A DNA stretch of 64,000 nt from the NCBI GenBank assembly GCA_903907865.1, contig CAIVPR010000114.1, positions 62,001 to 126,000 of the forward strand. The letters run 5' to 3'. Origin of the DNA: an uncultured Acidobacteriia bacterium (GTDB taxonomy: Bacteria > Acidobacteriota > Terriglobia > Bryobacterales > Bryobacteraceae). The position numbers and the translations under genes are program-made. Of the stretch, positions 9,501 through 16,832 are shown in pieces (the stretch's first letter is position 1; each line of letters begins with the position of its first letter). Under the pieces are notes generated by a model, which worked only from the letters and a program-made list of their open reading frames with translations, did no database searches and had not been told where the DNA came from.

Positions 9501-9898
9501 ACGTGACGGGGCGGATTTCGGACTTCCGCGGGCTGTCGGTGATGCGCCCGAATCTGGTCGGCGACCCGCAGGTCGGCGGCAACGGGCAGGATCCGACGAA
9601 CTTCTGGCTGGCGAAGTCGGCCTTCGCGCTGCCCAACGTCAACAACCCGTACGGCAACCTGGGACGCAACGCGCTGCGCGGACCGGGCTTCTGGCAGTGG
9701 GACATGGCGGTCAACAAGACGTTCCGGATTCCGGCGCGGGAAGGGATGGCGGTGCAGTTCCGGTCGGAATTCTTCAACGTCCTGAACCACACCAACTTCG
9801 GCTTCCCGGACATGAACTTCTCGAACGCGTCGTTCGGGCAGATTCGTGCGACGTACCCGCCCCGGCAGGTGCAGTTTGCGTTGAAGTTGATTTTCTAG
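6539..9898 (+). CDS. Oar-like TonB-dependent receptor with carboxypeptidase-regulatory domain (1)
   Basis: About 1119 residues. After a signal peptide (FAVLLLAVPALHA) comes a CarboxypepD_reg domain at about 25-110 (GEVLGTVRDAQGGSIPTASV), then a plug-like region (VVGNQQIVELPLNGRQYADL, DGVDNNAYST), and a long beta-barrel ending in an aromatic residue (VQFALKLIF), as outer-membrane barrels do. This architecture is the expanded acidobacterial receptor family thought to import large oligomers. ATG at 6539 precedes the signal peptide directly; an in-frame TTG at 6524 sits only two bases after AGGGGG. No TonB/ExbBD genes are nearby. A terminator follows. Confidence 0.9.
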   Translation: MIRSNRLHPFAVLLLAVPALHAQFDSGEVLGTVRDAQGGSIPTASVTLTSTGTGIQTKAKADASGNYDFFNVKAGIYSVTVEAAGFSKTTTPDVKVDVNARQRVDLTLQVGTVSEVVEVRGAAATLETDTSEHAQVVGNQQIVELPLNGRQYADLALLSPNIHKSVLGTAPITGTPREGAFNANGMRSTYNNFLLDGVDNNAYSTSNQGFSYQVAQPSPDAVQEFKVITSNYSAEYGRVGGAVVNVVMKSGTNQMHGTAYDFIRNTDLNAIGYVFGARPATFKKPTLQRNQFGLTVGGPAVKNKIFYFADYEGFRNLAKVLNFDNIPSLTDRQGILPVTVVNPATGVVYPAGTPVQATSFASKVLGDLPTPTGAGRASNYQALLLTRDYSDKYDAKVDAQINDRMSAFLRFSQRKDNQFYQPDLPGPSGGNGNGNLRVLDQNAATGFTWTVSSNQLFEARIGFSHILGGKFPVYLGGASIGSIYGAQGLPTASYLTGGLNTQNVGGFSTFGRQATNPQFQNPTNWDPKFNYSWNKGRHAIKVGFEYGIIRTEVMDINPTYGLNAYSGNFSKPTCAQIGQAAGCTVPVDSTSYNLADFMFGLPSQVQLANWLVGNYRQHQYFLYGQDDFRVNNKLTLNLGVRYEYASPRWERDNVLSNYDPATNKILTASSGSGYSRTLVDSDKSNWAPRIGLAYTIDKKTVFRGGYGISYVHLNRLGSADELGINGPQVNIVTVNQSVPAGGPLPAGFITAPNFPIGIATPANFNPVNANIAYIPRNTKWPYVQTWFFSLQRELGANTVLELGYSGNKSTRLPIVADYNQAVPNAVTATCNAATGVTSGCLGIQPRRPNQAFGAITWVNPAGSQNYNGLSVRFEHRFSKGLYFLNSFTWSKSLGNSEQELEVAGGVTVANVQNIYNLAAERGPSSFDVKLVNVSTMVYQLPFGKGRKYGSTLNPVVDAFLGGWEVNTINTANSGLPLNIQYTPTATFDVTGRISDFRGLSVMRPNLVGDPQVGGNGQDPTNFWLAKSAFALPNVNNPYGNLGRNALRGPGFWQWDMAVNKTFRIPAREGMAVQFRSEFFNVLNHTNFGFPDMNFSNASFGQIRATYPPRQVQFALKLIF

Positions 9899-9914
9899 AG
9901 AGAGCGCGCACGTG

Positions 9915-9945
9915 GAAAAGGCCCCCGGTTCGCCGGGGGCCTTTT
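9915..9945. terminator. Strong bidirectional intrinsic terminator
   Basis: A hairpin with a 13-bp stem: AAAAGGCCCCCGG and its exact complement around a TTCG tetraloop, flanked by A-run and T-run. It works on both strands, so it can end the TonB receptor transcript (+) and the M23 peptidase transcript (-), which converge here. Confidence 0.9.
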
Positions 9946-9962
9946 CTATTTCGATTAGCGCT

Positions 9963-10532
9963 CTATTGCGGTGCCGGGTCGGTCCCGGCGGCACCTACCG
10001 CAGTGTCGGTCTCGCCAATCGACCGATTTGGCGGCGCGGCGGCCAGCAGCACAGGATATGGATCCAGCATGACGCCTCCCGACCAGCGCCGTTCGGGGCC
10101 TGTGAGGCTGACGCCGAAATGCAGATGGGGGGCGGAGCGCTTCGCGTTGCCCGTATACCCCACATAGCCGATCACCTCGCCCTTGCGGACCTGCTGCCCC
10201 TCGTGCAGGTTCTTGGCATAGTGGTCCAGATGCGCGTAGAAAAAGCAGTATTCTGCAGAGCCGTCGAACAGGTAAATCGAGATACCGCCGGTCTTGCTGC
10301 GGTAGAGCTTGCGGATGACCCCGTCGGTAACCGCCATCACTTCGGTGCCGCGCGGTCTCATCAAATCGATCGCATGGTGCCTGTGGCCGCGCCGCTTGTC
10401 GTTGAATTGGCTGCGCAATTCGCGCGGCTTCACCTCGGCCAAGGGATAGCCGATATCCGGCATCTCAGGCCGCTTGGCGGCACCAAGAACGGCTGGCAGG
10501 ATTAGAAGGAATACTCCCAGGGCGATTCGCAT
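9963..10532 (-). CDS. M23-family metallopeptidase (LytM-like), secreted
   Basis: A 189-residue protein with a signal peptide (ALGVFLLILPAVLGA). The peptidase core carries the zinc ligands: HHAIDL (H-x-x-x-D) near residue 52, the FFYAHLDHYA block, and HLHFG. GQQVRKGEVIGYVGYTGNAK is the typical loop before the last His motif. These enzymes cut peptidoglycan cross-links or act as divisome/efflux scaffolds; since all metal ligands are present it is probably active. A short low-complexity tail follows. It stands alone on the minus strand, ending 18 bases from the shared terminator. Confidence 0.9.
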   Translation of the reverse strand: MRIALGVFLLILPAVLGAAKRPEMPDIGYPLAEVKPRELRSQFNDKRRGHRHHAIDLMRPRGTEVMAVTDGVIRKLYRSKTGGISIYLFDGSAEYCFFYAHLDHYAKNLHEGQQVRKGEVIGYVGYTGNAKRSAPHLHFGVSLTGPERRWSGGVMLDPYPVLLAAAPPNRSIGETDTAVGAAGTDPAPQ

Positions 10533-10607
10533 GGCAATTTTGCATGGTATCTCACTGGTTTCCGCGGCGGCCTCAAACGACGCTCCGGTCCATGGCAGAA
10601 TAGGCCC

Positions 10608-10853
10608 ATGGACCGCTTCTCAGGCACGCTGGAGGAACTTCGCGACCGCGTCCTTCTCTCGGGTTTCTATGGCGACTGGTCTGAAATCCCCCACGGCCAT
10701 GTGTTTGTGGCCGAGGGCGGTGCCCGCCTGAACTGGTATCCAGGCTCCGGCAAGCTGCTCTACCAAGGGAAGAAGCAGGAGGCCGACGCCCTCAAGGCCG
10801 CTCTTTCGAGCGCCAGTCTGGACAGATTGCTGCGCAGCGGGCCCAAGCCCTGA
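10608..10853 (+). CDS. Small protein, weakly resembling a TBP-like/RNase HIII N-terminal domain
   Basis: An 81-residue protein. The pattern GARLNWYPGSGKLLYQGKKQEADALKAAL recalls the beta-strand repeat of the small TBP-like domain at the N-terminus of RNase HIII, but the similarity is short and I cannot confirm it. It ends one base before the convergent P450 gene stop. Function unknown; the sequence is of ordinary composition and the start ATG is the only good one. Confidence 0.6.
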   Translation: MDRFSGTLEELRDRVLLSGFYGDWSEIPHGHVFVAEGGARLNWYPGSGKLLYQGKKQEADALKAALSSASLDRLLRSGPKP

Positions 10854-10854
10854 C

Positions 10855-12216
10855 TCAGGAGGCTCCGCCCGCTCCCGCCCGGACAATGGTACGGTGCCGG
10901 AACGAGGTGACCACCAATTTTTGCTCGGGCGCGTTGGCTTGGATCATCTTGACGTCGCTCCAAGTGGGTTTCTCTTGCAGTTTCCATTCCCAATTGGATA
11001 CAACTCCCAAGGCGAGCAACTGCAGGATCAGGTTGACGACATCGCGTCCGGCGCACATCTTGTTGGTCGGAGCGGGTGCGGCGTCGCCGGGACCGTTGGC
11101 CCAAAGCAGGCCTTGAACGGCGGTCGGGTCGCTGTATCGGCCCGGGTCGAACCGGTCGGGCTCACTGAAGACGTAGGGATCCCGCCCAGCCATGAGGAAC
11201 ACGCCCATGAGCATTTCACCCTGGCGGACGGCGTAGTCGCCGGTGGTGGAGTGGATGACGAAATCCTGGATGGCCTCTCCGTAGGCGAATGGCACTGGCC
11301 CATGCAGCCGCATAGCCTCCGATACTGCCCCGCGGAGGGTGGGCATGCGTGCGATGTCGGCGAAGGACACGGCGGAAAAATCAAAGCCGTTGGGGGCAGA
11401 GGACTGGGCCTCGGCGGCGATCCGTGCCTGGACGTCGGGGTTCAGGCTCAATTCTCCCATTAGCGACAGCCAAGCTCCCTGCAACCCAGCCCAAGCGTTG
11501 AAGCAGAGGTAGAAGAGGATCTGTTTTGCCGTCTCGTCCTTGCCCAGCCCCGCCATTTCAAAGGCCAGGGAGGCGGCCGCTTGGAATTTTGGCGCGGCCT
11601 GGATGGCGTGCAGGATGCGGTCTCGGGCGGCGAGGGCGGCCTCCGACGCGTGGAAGACCGGGAGGTCCCACGGCACAGGGGAGAGGACGTTGGCGATCCA
11701 CAGGGCGACGTCGGAAGCGGCAGGATGCGCTCCCAGCAGCCAGTCGAACAGGGTGTTGGAGAGGATGGCGTCAGCGTCGGCACCCCAGTCGAACGGGGCC
11801 TGGGCGGTGGCCCACTTCTGCAAATAGGGTTGCAGGGTGGCGGTCAGGACCGGAATCAGGCGGCTGGTTTCGCGATGGATGAGTTCCAGCACGAAGGCCT
11901 TCTGGCTCGTGTGCCGCTCGTCATTTTCAAATACAGTGGGAACGATGTTGCCCACCATGTCGTGCCGGGGAATGGCGGGTCCGAAGCCGTAGTGCTTCTT
12001 GACCAAGGTTTCGTCGAAGAGAGGTTGGAAACCCCGCACGTCGAGGATCGTGATCGCCGGGATGGCAATCCGGGTCCGGAACACGGTGCTGTTGTACTTC
12101 GCGTGCCGCGAGTCGAAGAATTTCTTCCAGCCCTGTTTGAACTCAAGGGTGTCGTCGACCAGTTCCAGCAATGCGAAGTGGTGACTGCTGGGAATTTCCC
12201 GAATTGGTTGTGCCAT
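10855..12216 (-). CDS. Cytochrome P450 of the CYP74 (allene oxide synthase/hydroperoxide lyase) type
   Basis: A 453-residue P450 closest in motif pattern to the CYP74 clan. The N-terminal KYNSTVFR block is nearly the plant allene-oxide-synthase block. The I-helix reads FNAWAGLQG (239-247), matching the CYP74 F-N-A-x-G-G centre with its catalytic Asn instead of the usual acid-Thr pair. The K-helix is EAMR (300-303), followed by GPVPFAYGEA. The heme loop is extended, LWANGPGDAAPAPTNKMCAG, with Cys388 in NKMCAGRD, like the NKQCAGKD of plants. CYP74 enzymes rearrange fatty-acid hydroperoxides without O2 or a reductase, and no ferredoxin or reductase gene is nearby. Exact activity cannot be read from sequence. 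The methyltransferase gene lies 51 bases upstream on the same strand. Confidence 0.88.
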   Translation of the reverse strand: MAQPIREIPSSHHFALLELVDDTLEFKQGWKKFFDSRHAKYNSTVFRTRIAIPAITILDVRGFQPLFDETLVKKHYGFGPAIPRHDMVGNIVPTVFENDERHTSQKAFVLELIHRETSRLIPVLTATLQPYLQKWATAQAPFDWGADADAILSNTLFDWLLGAHPAASDVALWIANVLSPVPWDLPVFHASEAALAARDRILHAIQAAPKFQAAASLAFEMAGLGKDETAKQILFYLCFNAWAGLQGAWLSLMGELSLNPDVQARIAAEAQSSAPNGFDFSAVSFADIARMPTLRGAVSEAMRLHGPVPFAYGEAIQDFVIHSTTGDYAVRQGEMLMGVFLMAGRDPYVFSEPDRFDPGRYSDPTAVQGLLWANGPGDAAPAPTNKMCAGRDVVNLILQLLALGVVSNWEWKLQEKPTWSDVKMIQANAPEQKLVVTSFRHRTIVRAGAGGAS

Positions 12217-12267
12217 CTGCCTGCGATTATACAGGAGTTTTTGCGGGTTTCTTGTGAGTTGATCTTC

Positions 12268-12999
12268 CTATGCAGTCGCCAACAGGAACGTGCGCGCGTA
12301 CCCTGCGTCGCCCTTCATGCCGACGTCGCGGGCGTCGAAGAGGCTCACGTCCTTAAATCCGGCATCGCGGAGGGCGGAATCGACGTCGCCCAGTTCGTGG
12401 CAGGTCTGGCGCAGGGTGAAATCGGTGCGGGTCCAATTGGGTGGACCGCCTTCGAATTGGGTTGCGTTGCAGGTGGCTTGGCGGGTTTCGCTGTCGTATT
12501 CCATCCGCAGGACGCAGACGCGGTCGTCGGCGACCACGGCGTCGGTGGTGTTCCAGTAGAGGTCGAACGCCTCCTCGCCGTTGAGGTCGAATAGGAACGG
12601 CGCTTTCGGGCGCAGGTGCTTGCGGATCTGGCGGAAGGCTTTTTCCAGGTCCGCGATGTCGGGGATGTGGTTCAGGCTTTCGAATACGGAGTAGGCGGCG
12701 TGGAACTTGCGGTTGAGGTCGAAATCGCGGGCGTCGGCGTGGTGAAGTTCGCCCTGCGGGAAGTTCTCGCGGGCGTATCGCAGCATTTCGGAGGAGGCGT
12801 CGATGCCGACGACCTCGAAGCCCTTGTCCCGGACCGTCGCCGTGATTTGGCCCGTGCCGCAGCAGACGTCGAGCACGGACTGGCCGGATTTCAGGCGGGA
12901 AAGCAAAAGGCGCTCCAGGATCGGGAGCGCCTCCTTGCGGTAATCGGCTCCCCAGTGCCGGTTGTAGATGGCGGCAAAGGGGTCGTATTCGTTATTCAT
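12268..12999 (-). CDS. Class I SAM-dependent methyltransferase
   Basis: A 243-residue protein starting MNNEYDPFAAIYNRHWG. Motif I is SVLDVCCGTGQ, followed by VVGIDASSEML, HHADARDF and FHAAYSVFESLNHI. The C-terminal half has the small beta insertion typical of methyltransferases acting on small molecules. ATG at 12999 has GAGGAT a few bases upstream; the frame stays open to 13092 but that extension lies in a repeat-like palindromic stretch. It precedes the CYP74-like P450 by 51 bases, so both are probably expressed together, suggesting a small-molecule (perhaps oxylipin) product. That link is inference. Confidence 0.88.
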   Translation of the reverse strand: MNNEYDPFAAIYNRHWGADYRKEALPILERLLLSRLKSGQSVLDVCCGTGQITATVRDKGFEVVGIDASSEMLRYARENFPQGELHHADARDFDLNRKFHAAYSVFESLNHIPDIADLEKAFRQIRKHLRPKAPFLFDLNGEEAFDLYWNTTDAVVADDRVCVLRMEYDSETRQATCNATQFEGGPPNWTRTDFTLRQTCHELGDVDSALRDAGFKDVSLFDARDVGMKGDAGYARTFLLATA

Positions 13000-13017
13000 T
13001 CGGGATCCTCGGGCCTT

Positions 13018-13087
13018 ACGCGTCGAAAAAGCGCGTCGTTCCGACGCGTGGCGGTGTCGGCGACCCCGCCGCAGGTTGCCAACCTGC
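13018..13087. repeat. Two inverted repeats in a 100-base intergenic gap (REP-like)
   Basis: ACGCGTCG at 13018-13025 pairs with CGACGCGT at 13042-13049. Further on, GCAGGTT at 13071-13077 pairs with AACCTGC at 13081-13087 around a 3-base loop. The short gap between transketolase and methyltransferase holds nothing else. The composition looks like a dispersed extragenic palindromic element. No second copy was noticed in this window, so genome-wide repetition is unproven. Confidence 0.5.
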
Positions 13088-13099
13088 CCCACACAAAAC

Positions 13100-15256
13100 C
13101 TAAGCGTGGTGGAGGGTCGGGCCGGTGAAGGCGGTCTCGCCGGAACCGGCGATGGCGTCGGCTTCCGCCGTCTTGCCTACCAGCCGCAACGCTGCCGCGG
13201 CAACGTTGCCCACGGTGAAGCCGTAGTTGGCCATGATGACGTCGCCCGGGGCGGAGGCACCGTAGCGGTCGATGCCGATCTTGACGCCCTCGCTGCCGGA
13301 CCAGCGGTCCCACCCGAAGGTCGAAGCGGCTTCCACCGTGACGCGGTTGCGGATCGACTTGGGCAGCACGCTTTCGCGGTAAGCTGCGTCCTGCGCCTCG
13401 AACAGGTTCATGCTGGGCATGTTGACCACGCGGGCCTTGACGCCGAATTCGGCCAGCTTCTCCTGCGCCTTCACGGACAGGGCGACCTCGGAGCCGGTCG
13501 CAACTAGGATCACGTCGGGCGCGCCGCCTTCGGCCTCGGACAGAATGTAGGCACCCTTCGAGACGTCGGGGTTCACCGCCTTCGAGAGGTCGAGGTGCGG
13601 CATGTTCTGGCGGCTGAGGATGATGGCGGTCGGGCCGTTGTGCTGGACGGCGTAGGCCCATGTGGCGGCGGTTTCGTTGGCGTCGCCCGGGCGCATCACG
13701 TTGAGGTGCGGGATGGAGCGGAGGGCGGCCAAGTGCTCGATGGGCTCGTGGGTGGGGCCGTCCTCGCCGACGCCGATGCTGTCGTGGGTGAAGACGTAGA
13801 CGACCTTGAGGCCCATCAGTGCGCCGAGGCGGACGGCGGGCTTCATGTAGTCGGAGAAGACGAAGAAGGTGGCCGAGAACGGGATGATGCCGCCGTGGGC
13901 CGCAATGCCGTTGACCGCCGCACCCATGGCGTGCTCGCGGACACCGAACGCGAGGTTGCGTCCAGCATAGCTCCAGCCGCCGCCGACCAGGCCTTGGCCG
14001 AGGCTGACGCCGTCATTGGCCGCGCCTGCTGCCGGGGCCGGGGCGGGCTGGAAGTCGCCTGCACCCTTGAGGGCCGTGTTGGTGGACGGATTCAGGTCGG
14101 CCGAGCCGCCGAGGATGTTGGGGATACGGCGCGCGAGGGCGTTCAGGGCCTCGCCACCAGCCACGCGGGTGGCGATCGGCTTGTCGGTCGTCTTCCACTT
14201 GGGAAGCTCGGAATCCCAGCCTTCGGGGAGGCCGCCGCTGGCGATCATCTCGAATTCCGCGCCTTCGGCGGGGTACGCGGCCTTGTAGGCTTCCACGGAC
14301 TGATTCCATGCCGCCGTTGCGGCGGCACCTTTGGGCACCGCCTCCCGGTAGAGCGCGAGGGCGTCTTCGGGAAGGTAGAACTTGTCGGTGGTGGGCCAGC
14401 CGAGGGCGACCTTGGTGGCCGCCAGTTCCTCTTCACCCAGCGGGCTGCCGTGGGACGAGAAGTTGTCGTGCTTCTTGGGGCTGCCGAAGCCGATGTGGGA
14501 CCGGACGAGGATCAATGATGGGCGCGAGGTGTCGGCCTTGGCCTCCTCGATAGCGGCGGCGACCGCTGCAGTGTCGTTGCCGTTGTCGACGTGGATGGTC
14601 TGCCAGCCGTAGCCGTCGAACCTCTTGCCGACGTCTTCGGTGAAGGAAAGGTCGGTGCCGCCGGCGAGCGTGATCTTGTTGTCGTCGTAGAGGACGATGA
14701 GCTTGCCCAGCTTGAGGTGGCCGGCGAGTGACGCCGCTTCCTGCGTGATGCCTTCCATCAAGCAACCGTCGCCGCAGATGGCGTAAGTGTGGTGGTCGAC
14801 GATGCTGTGGCAGGGCTTGTTGTACTTGGCCGCAAGCCAAGCTTCCGCAATCGCCATGCCGACCGCGTTGCTGAAACCTTGGCCGAGGGGGCCTGTGGCG
14901 ACTTCCACGCCCGGCGTGTGGCCGCGTTCGGGGTGGCCGGGGGTTTTGCTGCCCCACTGGCGGAACTGTTTGATGTCGTCGAGCGAAAGGTCGTAGCCGG
15001 TGAGGTGGAGGAGGCTGTAGATCAGCATCGAGCCGTGGCCGGCGGAGAGCACGAAGCGGTCACGGTCGAACCAGCCCGGCTCGGCCGGATTGTGGCGGAG
15101 GAACTTGGTCCAGAGCGTGTAGGCCATCGCGGCCGCGCCCATCGGCATGCCGGGGTGGCCGGAGTTGGCGTGCTGTACGGCGTCCGCCGAGAGGATGCGG
15201 ATCGAGTTGATAGCTCTGAGTTCAAGGGTCTGGTTGTCTGGCAAAGTGTGCTCCAA
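13100..15256 (-). CDS. tkt: Transketolase
   Basis: A thiamine-diphosphate enzyme of 718 residues (somewhat above the usual 660-680) moving two-carbon units in the pentose phosphate pathway. The N-terminal [21 protein letters not shown] is diagnostic. The ThDP motif begins GDGCLMEG and runs through the NKITLAG region, and the pyrimidine domain has GVREHAMG and [19 protein letters not shown]. The extra length is a Gly/Ala/Pro-rich insert near residues 400-420 ([17 protein letters not shown]). The start is the TTG at 15256; no strong ribosome site is visible, but the homology leaves little room for another start. Downstream on the same strand is the methyltransferase after a palindromic gap. Confidence 0.97.
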   Translation of the reverse strand: MEHTLPDNQTLELRAINSIRILSADAVQHANSGHPGMPMGAAAMAYTLWTKFLRHNPAEPGWFDRDRFVLSAGHGSMLIYSLLHLTGYDLSLDDIKQFRQWGSKTPGHPERGHTPGVEVATGPLGQGFSNAVGMAIAEAWLAAKYNKPCHSIVDHHTYAICGDGCLMEGITQEAASLAGHLKLGKLIVLYDDNKITLAGGTDLSFTEDVGKRFDGYGWQTIHVDNGNDTAAVAAAIEEAKADTSRPSLILVRSHIGFGSPKKHDNFSSHGSPLGEEELAATKVALGWPTTDKFYLPEDALALYREAVPKGAAATAAWNQSVEAYKAAYPAEGAEFEMIASGGLPEGWDSELPKWKTTDKPIATRVAGGEALNALARRIPNILGGSADLNPSTNTALKGAGDFQPAPAPAAGAANDGVSLGQGLVGGGWSYAGRNLAFGVREHAMGAAVNGIAAHGGIIPFSATFFVFSDYMKPAVRLGALMGLKVVYVFTHDSIGVGEDGPTHEPIEHLAALRSIPHLNVMRPGDANETAATWAYAVQHNGPTAIILSRQNMPHLDLSKAVNPDVSKGAYILSEAEGGAPDVILVATGSEVALSVKAQEKLAEFGVKARVVNMPSMNLFEAQDAAYRESVLPKSIRNRVTVEAASTFGWDRWSGSEGVKIGIDRYGASAPGDVIMANYGFTVGNVAAAALRLVGKTAEADAIAGSGETAFTGPTLHHA

Positions 15257-15283
15257 GGAGGGTGGCCGAAAAATCTCTATTTT

Positions 15284-15757
15284 TCATTCTAGCGCGAGGA
15301 TTTCAGGCTCGTGGTGGACGGGAAACCGCACTGAGCGTGCAATGAAACACAGCCGGGCGGCCTCGTGGTGGAGGTGTAGGGCGGCGGCGCGTTGTTCGTC
15401 GCGGGTGATCGTGGCCCTGGGGCGCAGCGTTACGGAGGCGAATTCGCCGGAGCCGTCGGGGTTCTCGCGCATTTCGCCCGTGGCGGCATCCTCGTAAGCG
15501 GTAACGACAATGCCCGCGTCGGCGCAGAGGTGGAGGTACCAGAGCATGTGGCAACTGGAAAGGCTGGCGACCAGGAGTTCCTCGGGGTTGTAGCGGGTGC
15601 CGTCGCCGCGGAAGTGGGGGTCGGAGGAGCCGGGAATGGGGGCGGATTTGCCGGGCGTGGAGTGCTCGTGGTCGCGGGAGTAGGCCTTGTAGTTGGACGT
15701 GCCGGGGCCGAGGTTGCCGGTCCAGCGGAGGGTGGTTGTGTAGTGGTGGGATTTCAT
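15284..15757 (-). CDS. OsmC family protein
   Basis: A 157-residue OsmC/Ohr-fold protein: RWTGNLGPGTSNYKAYSR at the N-terminus, then GDGTRYNPEELLVASLSSCHMLWYLHLC. The two redox residues of the family are present: Cys in SSCHM and a second Cys in HEAARLCFIARS. Such proteins reduce organic hydroperoxides. This form, with a DPHFRGDG loop and HHEAARLCFIARSV, is the YhfA/OsmC-like subtype. Divergent from the SDR gene, with a 70-base shared promoter region. It lies 27 bases upstream of transketolase on the same strand. Confidence 0.9.
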   Translation of the reverse strand: MKSHHYTTTLRWTGNLGPGTSNYKAYSRDHEHSTPGKSAPIPGSSDPHFRGDGTRYNPEELLVASLSSCHMLWYLHLCADAGIVVTAYEDAATGEMRENPDGSGEFASVTLRPRATITRDEQRAAALHLHHEAARLCFIARSVRFPVHHEPEILALE

Positions 15758-15827
15758 GGACGGTCCCTATCTGTCTCCAGTATCACTGAATGGCAGGTTC
15801 CTGATAAGCTGGGCCTTCAACCTCTAT

Positions 15828-16595
15828 ATGCGGAACTATCTGGATCTAACAGGCAAAGTCGCGCTGGTCACCGGCGCTTCCTCGGGCATCGGCGCGGCGA
15901 CGGCGGAGGTCTTCGCCGATTTGGGCGCGCTGGTCGCCGTCGGCTACCACAACAACGAGGCCGGCGCGAACGCGGTTGTCTCGCGCATCACGGCGGCGGG
16001 CGGCAAGGCGGTCGCCATCAAGTCCGACGTCAGCGTCGCGGCGGGAGTTAAGACTGTGGTCGACGCCACCATGGCCGCGTTCGGCCCCATCGACATCCTT
16101 GTGAACAACGCGGGGTCGCTGGTGGAGCGCCAGCGAATCGCGCAGATCACCGAGGAGCGTTGGGACTATGTGATGGACCTCAATCTGAAGAGCGCGGTGC
16201 TGTGCTCGCAGCTGGTGGTGCCGACGATGGTGGAGCGGAAGTCGGGCGCCATCATCAACATCGTTTCGATTGCCGGACGGAACGGCGGCGGTCCCGGCGC
16301 GCTGGCTTATGCCACGGCCAAGGGCGCGCTGATCACGTTCACCAAGGGTTTGGCGCGGGAACTGGCTCCGCAGGGTGTCCGGGTGAACGCGGTTTCGCCA
16401 GGCGTTATCGACACACCGTTCCATGAGGTGTTTTCTACTCCCGAGATGATCAAGAACTTCGTGGCTGGGATTCCGATGGGCCGGACGGGGTTGTCGGTCG
16501 AATGCGCCACGGCGATTGCGTTTTTGGCGTCGAACGCTGCCAGCTATATTGCGGGCGAGACGATTGAGGTCAATGGCGGACAGTTGATGCTATGA
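15828..16595 (+). CDS. Short-chain dehydrogenase/reductase
   Basis: A 255-residue classical SDR: cofactor loop TGASSGIG near residue 14, NNAG, the catalytic Ser in NIVSIAGRNG, Tyr and Lys in YATAK, and the C-terminal PGVIDTPFH and GETIEVNGGQL blocks. ATG at 15828 is chosen because homology begins at MRNYLDLTGKVALVTGAS; the frame is open to 15756. FabG-like in overall form. The substrate could be a sugar acid or an acyl group; nothing nearby decides it. Confidence 0.92.
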   Translation: MRNYLDLTGKVALVTGASSGIGAATAEVFADLGALVAVGYHNNEAGANAVVSRITAAGGKAVAIKSDVSVAAGVKTVVDATMAAFGPIDILVNNAGSLVERQRIAQITEERWDYVMDLNLKSAVLCSQLVVPTMVERKSGAIINIVSIAGRNGGGPGALAYATAKGALITFTKGLARELAPQGVRVNAVSPGVIDTPFHEVFSTPEMIKNFVAGIPMGRTGLSVECATAIAFLASNAASYIAGETIEVNGGQLML

Positions 16596-16633
16596 CGTGG
16601 CTCACAAACCATTTGACGTAGCTACGTCGTAGT

Positions 16634-16832
16634 TTCTTCGACCCGTACTTGATCATCCTAGAGGATTGCGAGGCCGACGGCGAGACGCGGCGGTACCACG
16701 CCTTGGGGCATACACCATAGCGGCTCGGTCCGAATCGACGCGGATGTCCTGGATTGGCTCAGGTCGAAGGGCGAAGGCCATTTGACCCGCATCAATGACA
16801 TCCTAAGGGAGCGGATGCTGGCGGAGAGGTAG
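16634..16832 (+). pseudogene. Remnant of a BrnT/BrnA-type toxin-antitoxin pair
   Basis: Two short coding fragments follow one another. At 16634-16720 a frame reads FFDPYLIILEDCEADGE and continues to HALGHTP-stop, like the end of a BrnT-type toxin. At 16728-16832 another frame reads VRIDADVLDWLRSKGEG then LTRINDILRERM, a good match to the C-terminal DNA-binding half of BrnA antitoxins. Both lack their N-termini: the toxin frame is closed by TAG just upstream. A perfect 14-bp palindrome (GACGTAGCTACGTC, 16615-16628) precedes them. The family assignment of the toxin part is weaker than that of the antitoxin part. Confidence 0.6.

Noticed and set aside
7763-9994. A 743-codon minus-strand frame opposite the first TonB receptor
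   Set aside because: Same shadow effect; low-complexity Arg/Val/Glu composition with no motif, and it runs through the terminator.
13000-13092. N-terminal extension of the methyltransferase
   Set aside because: Translates the palindromic intergenic element into an Arg/His-rich stretch; ATG at 12999 has a ribosome site and matches the family start.
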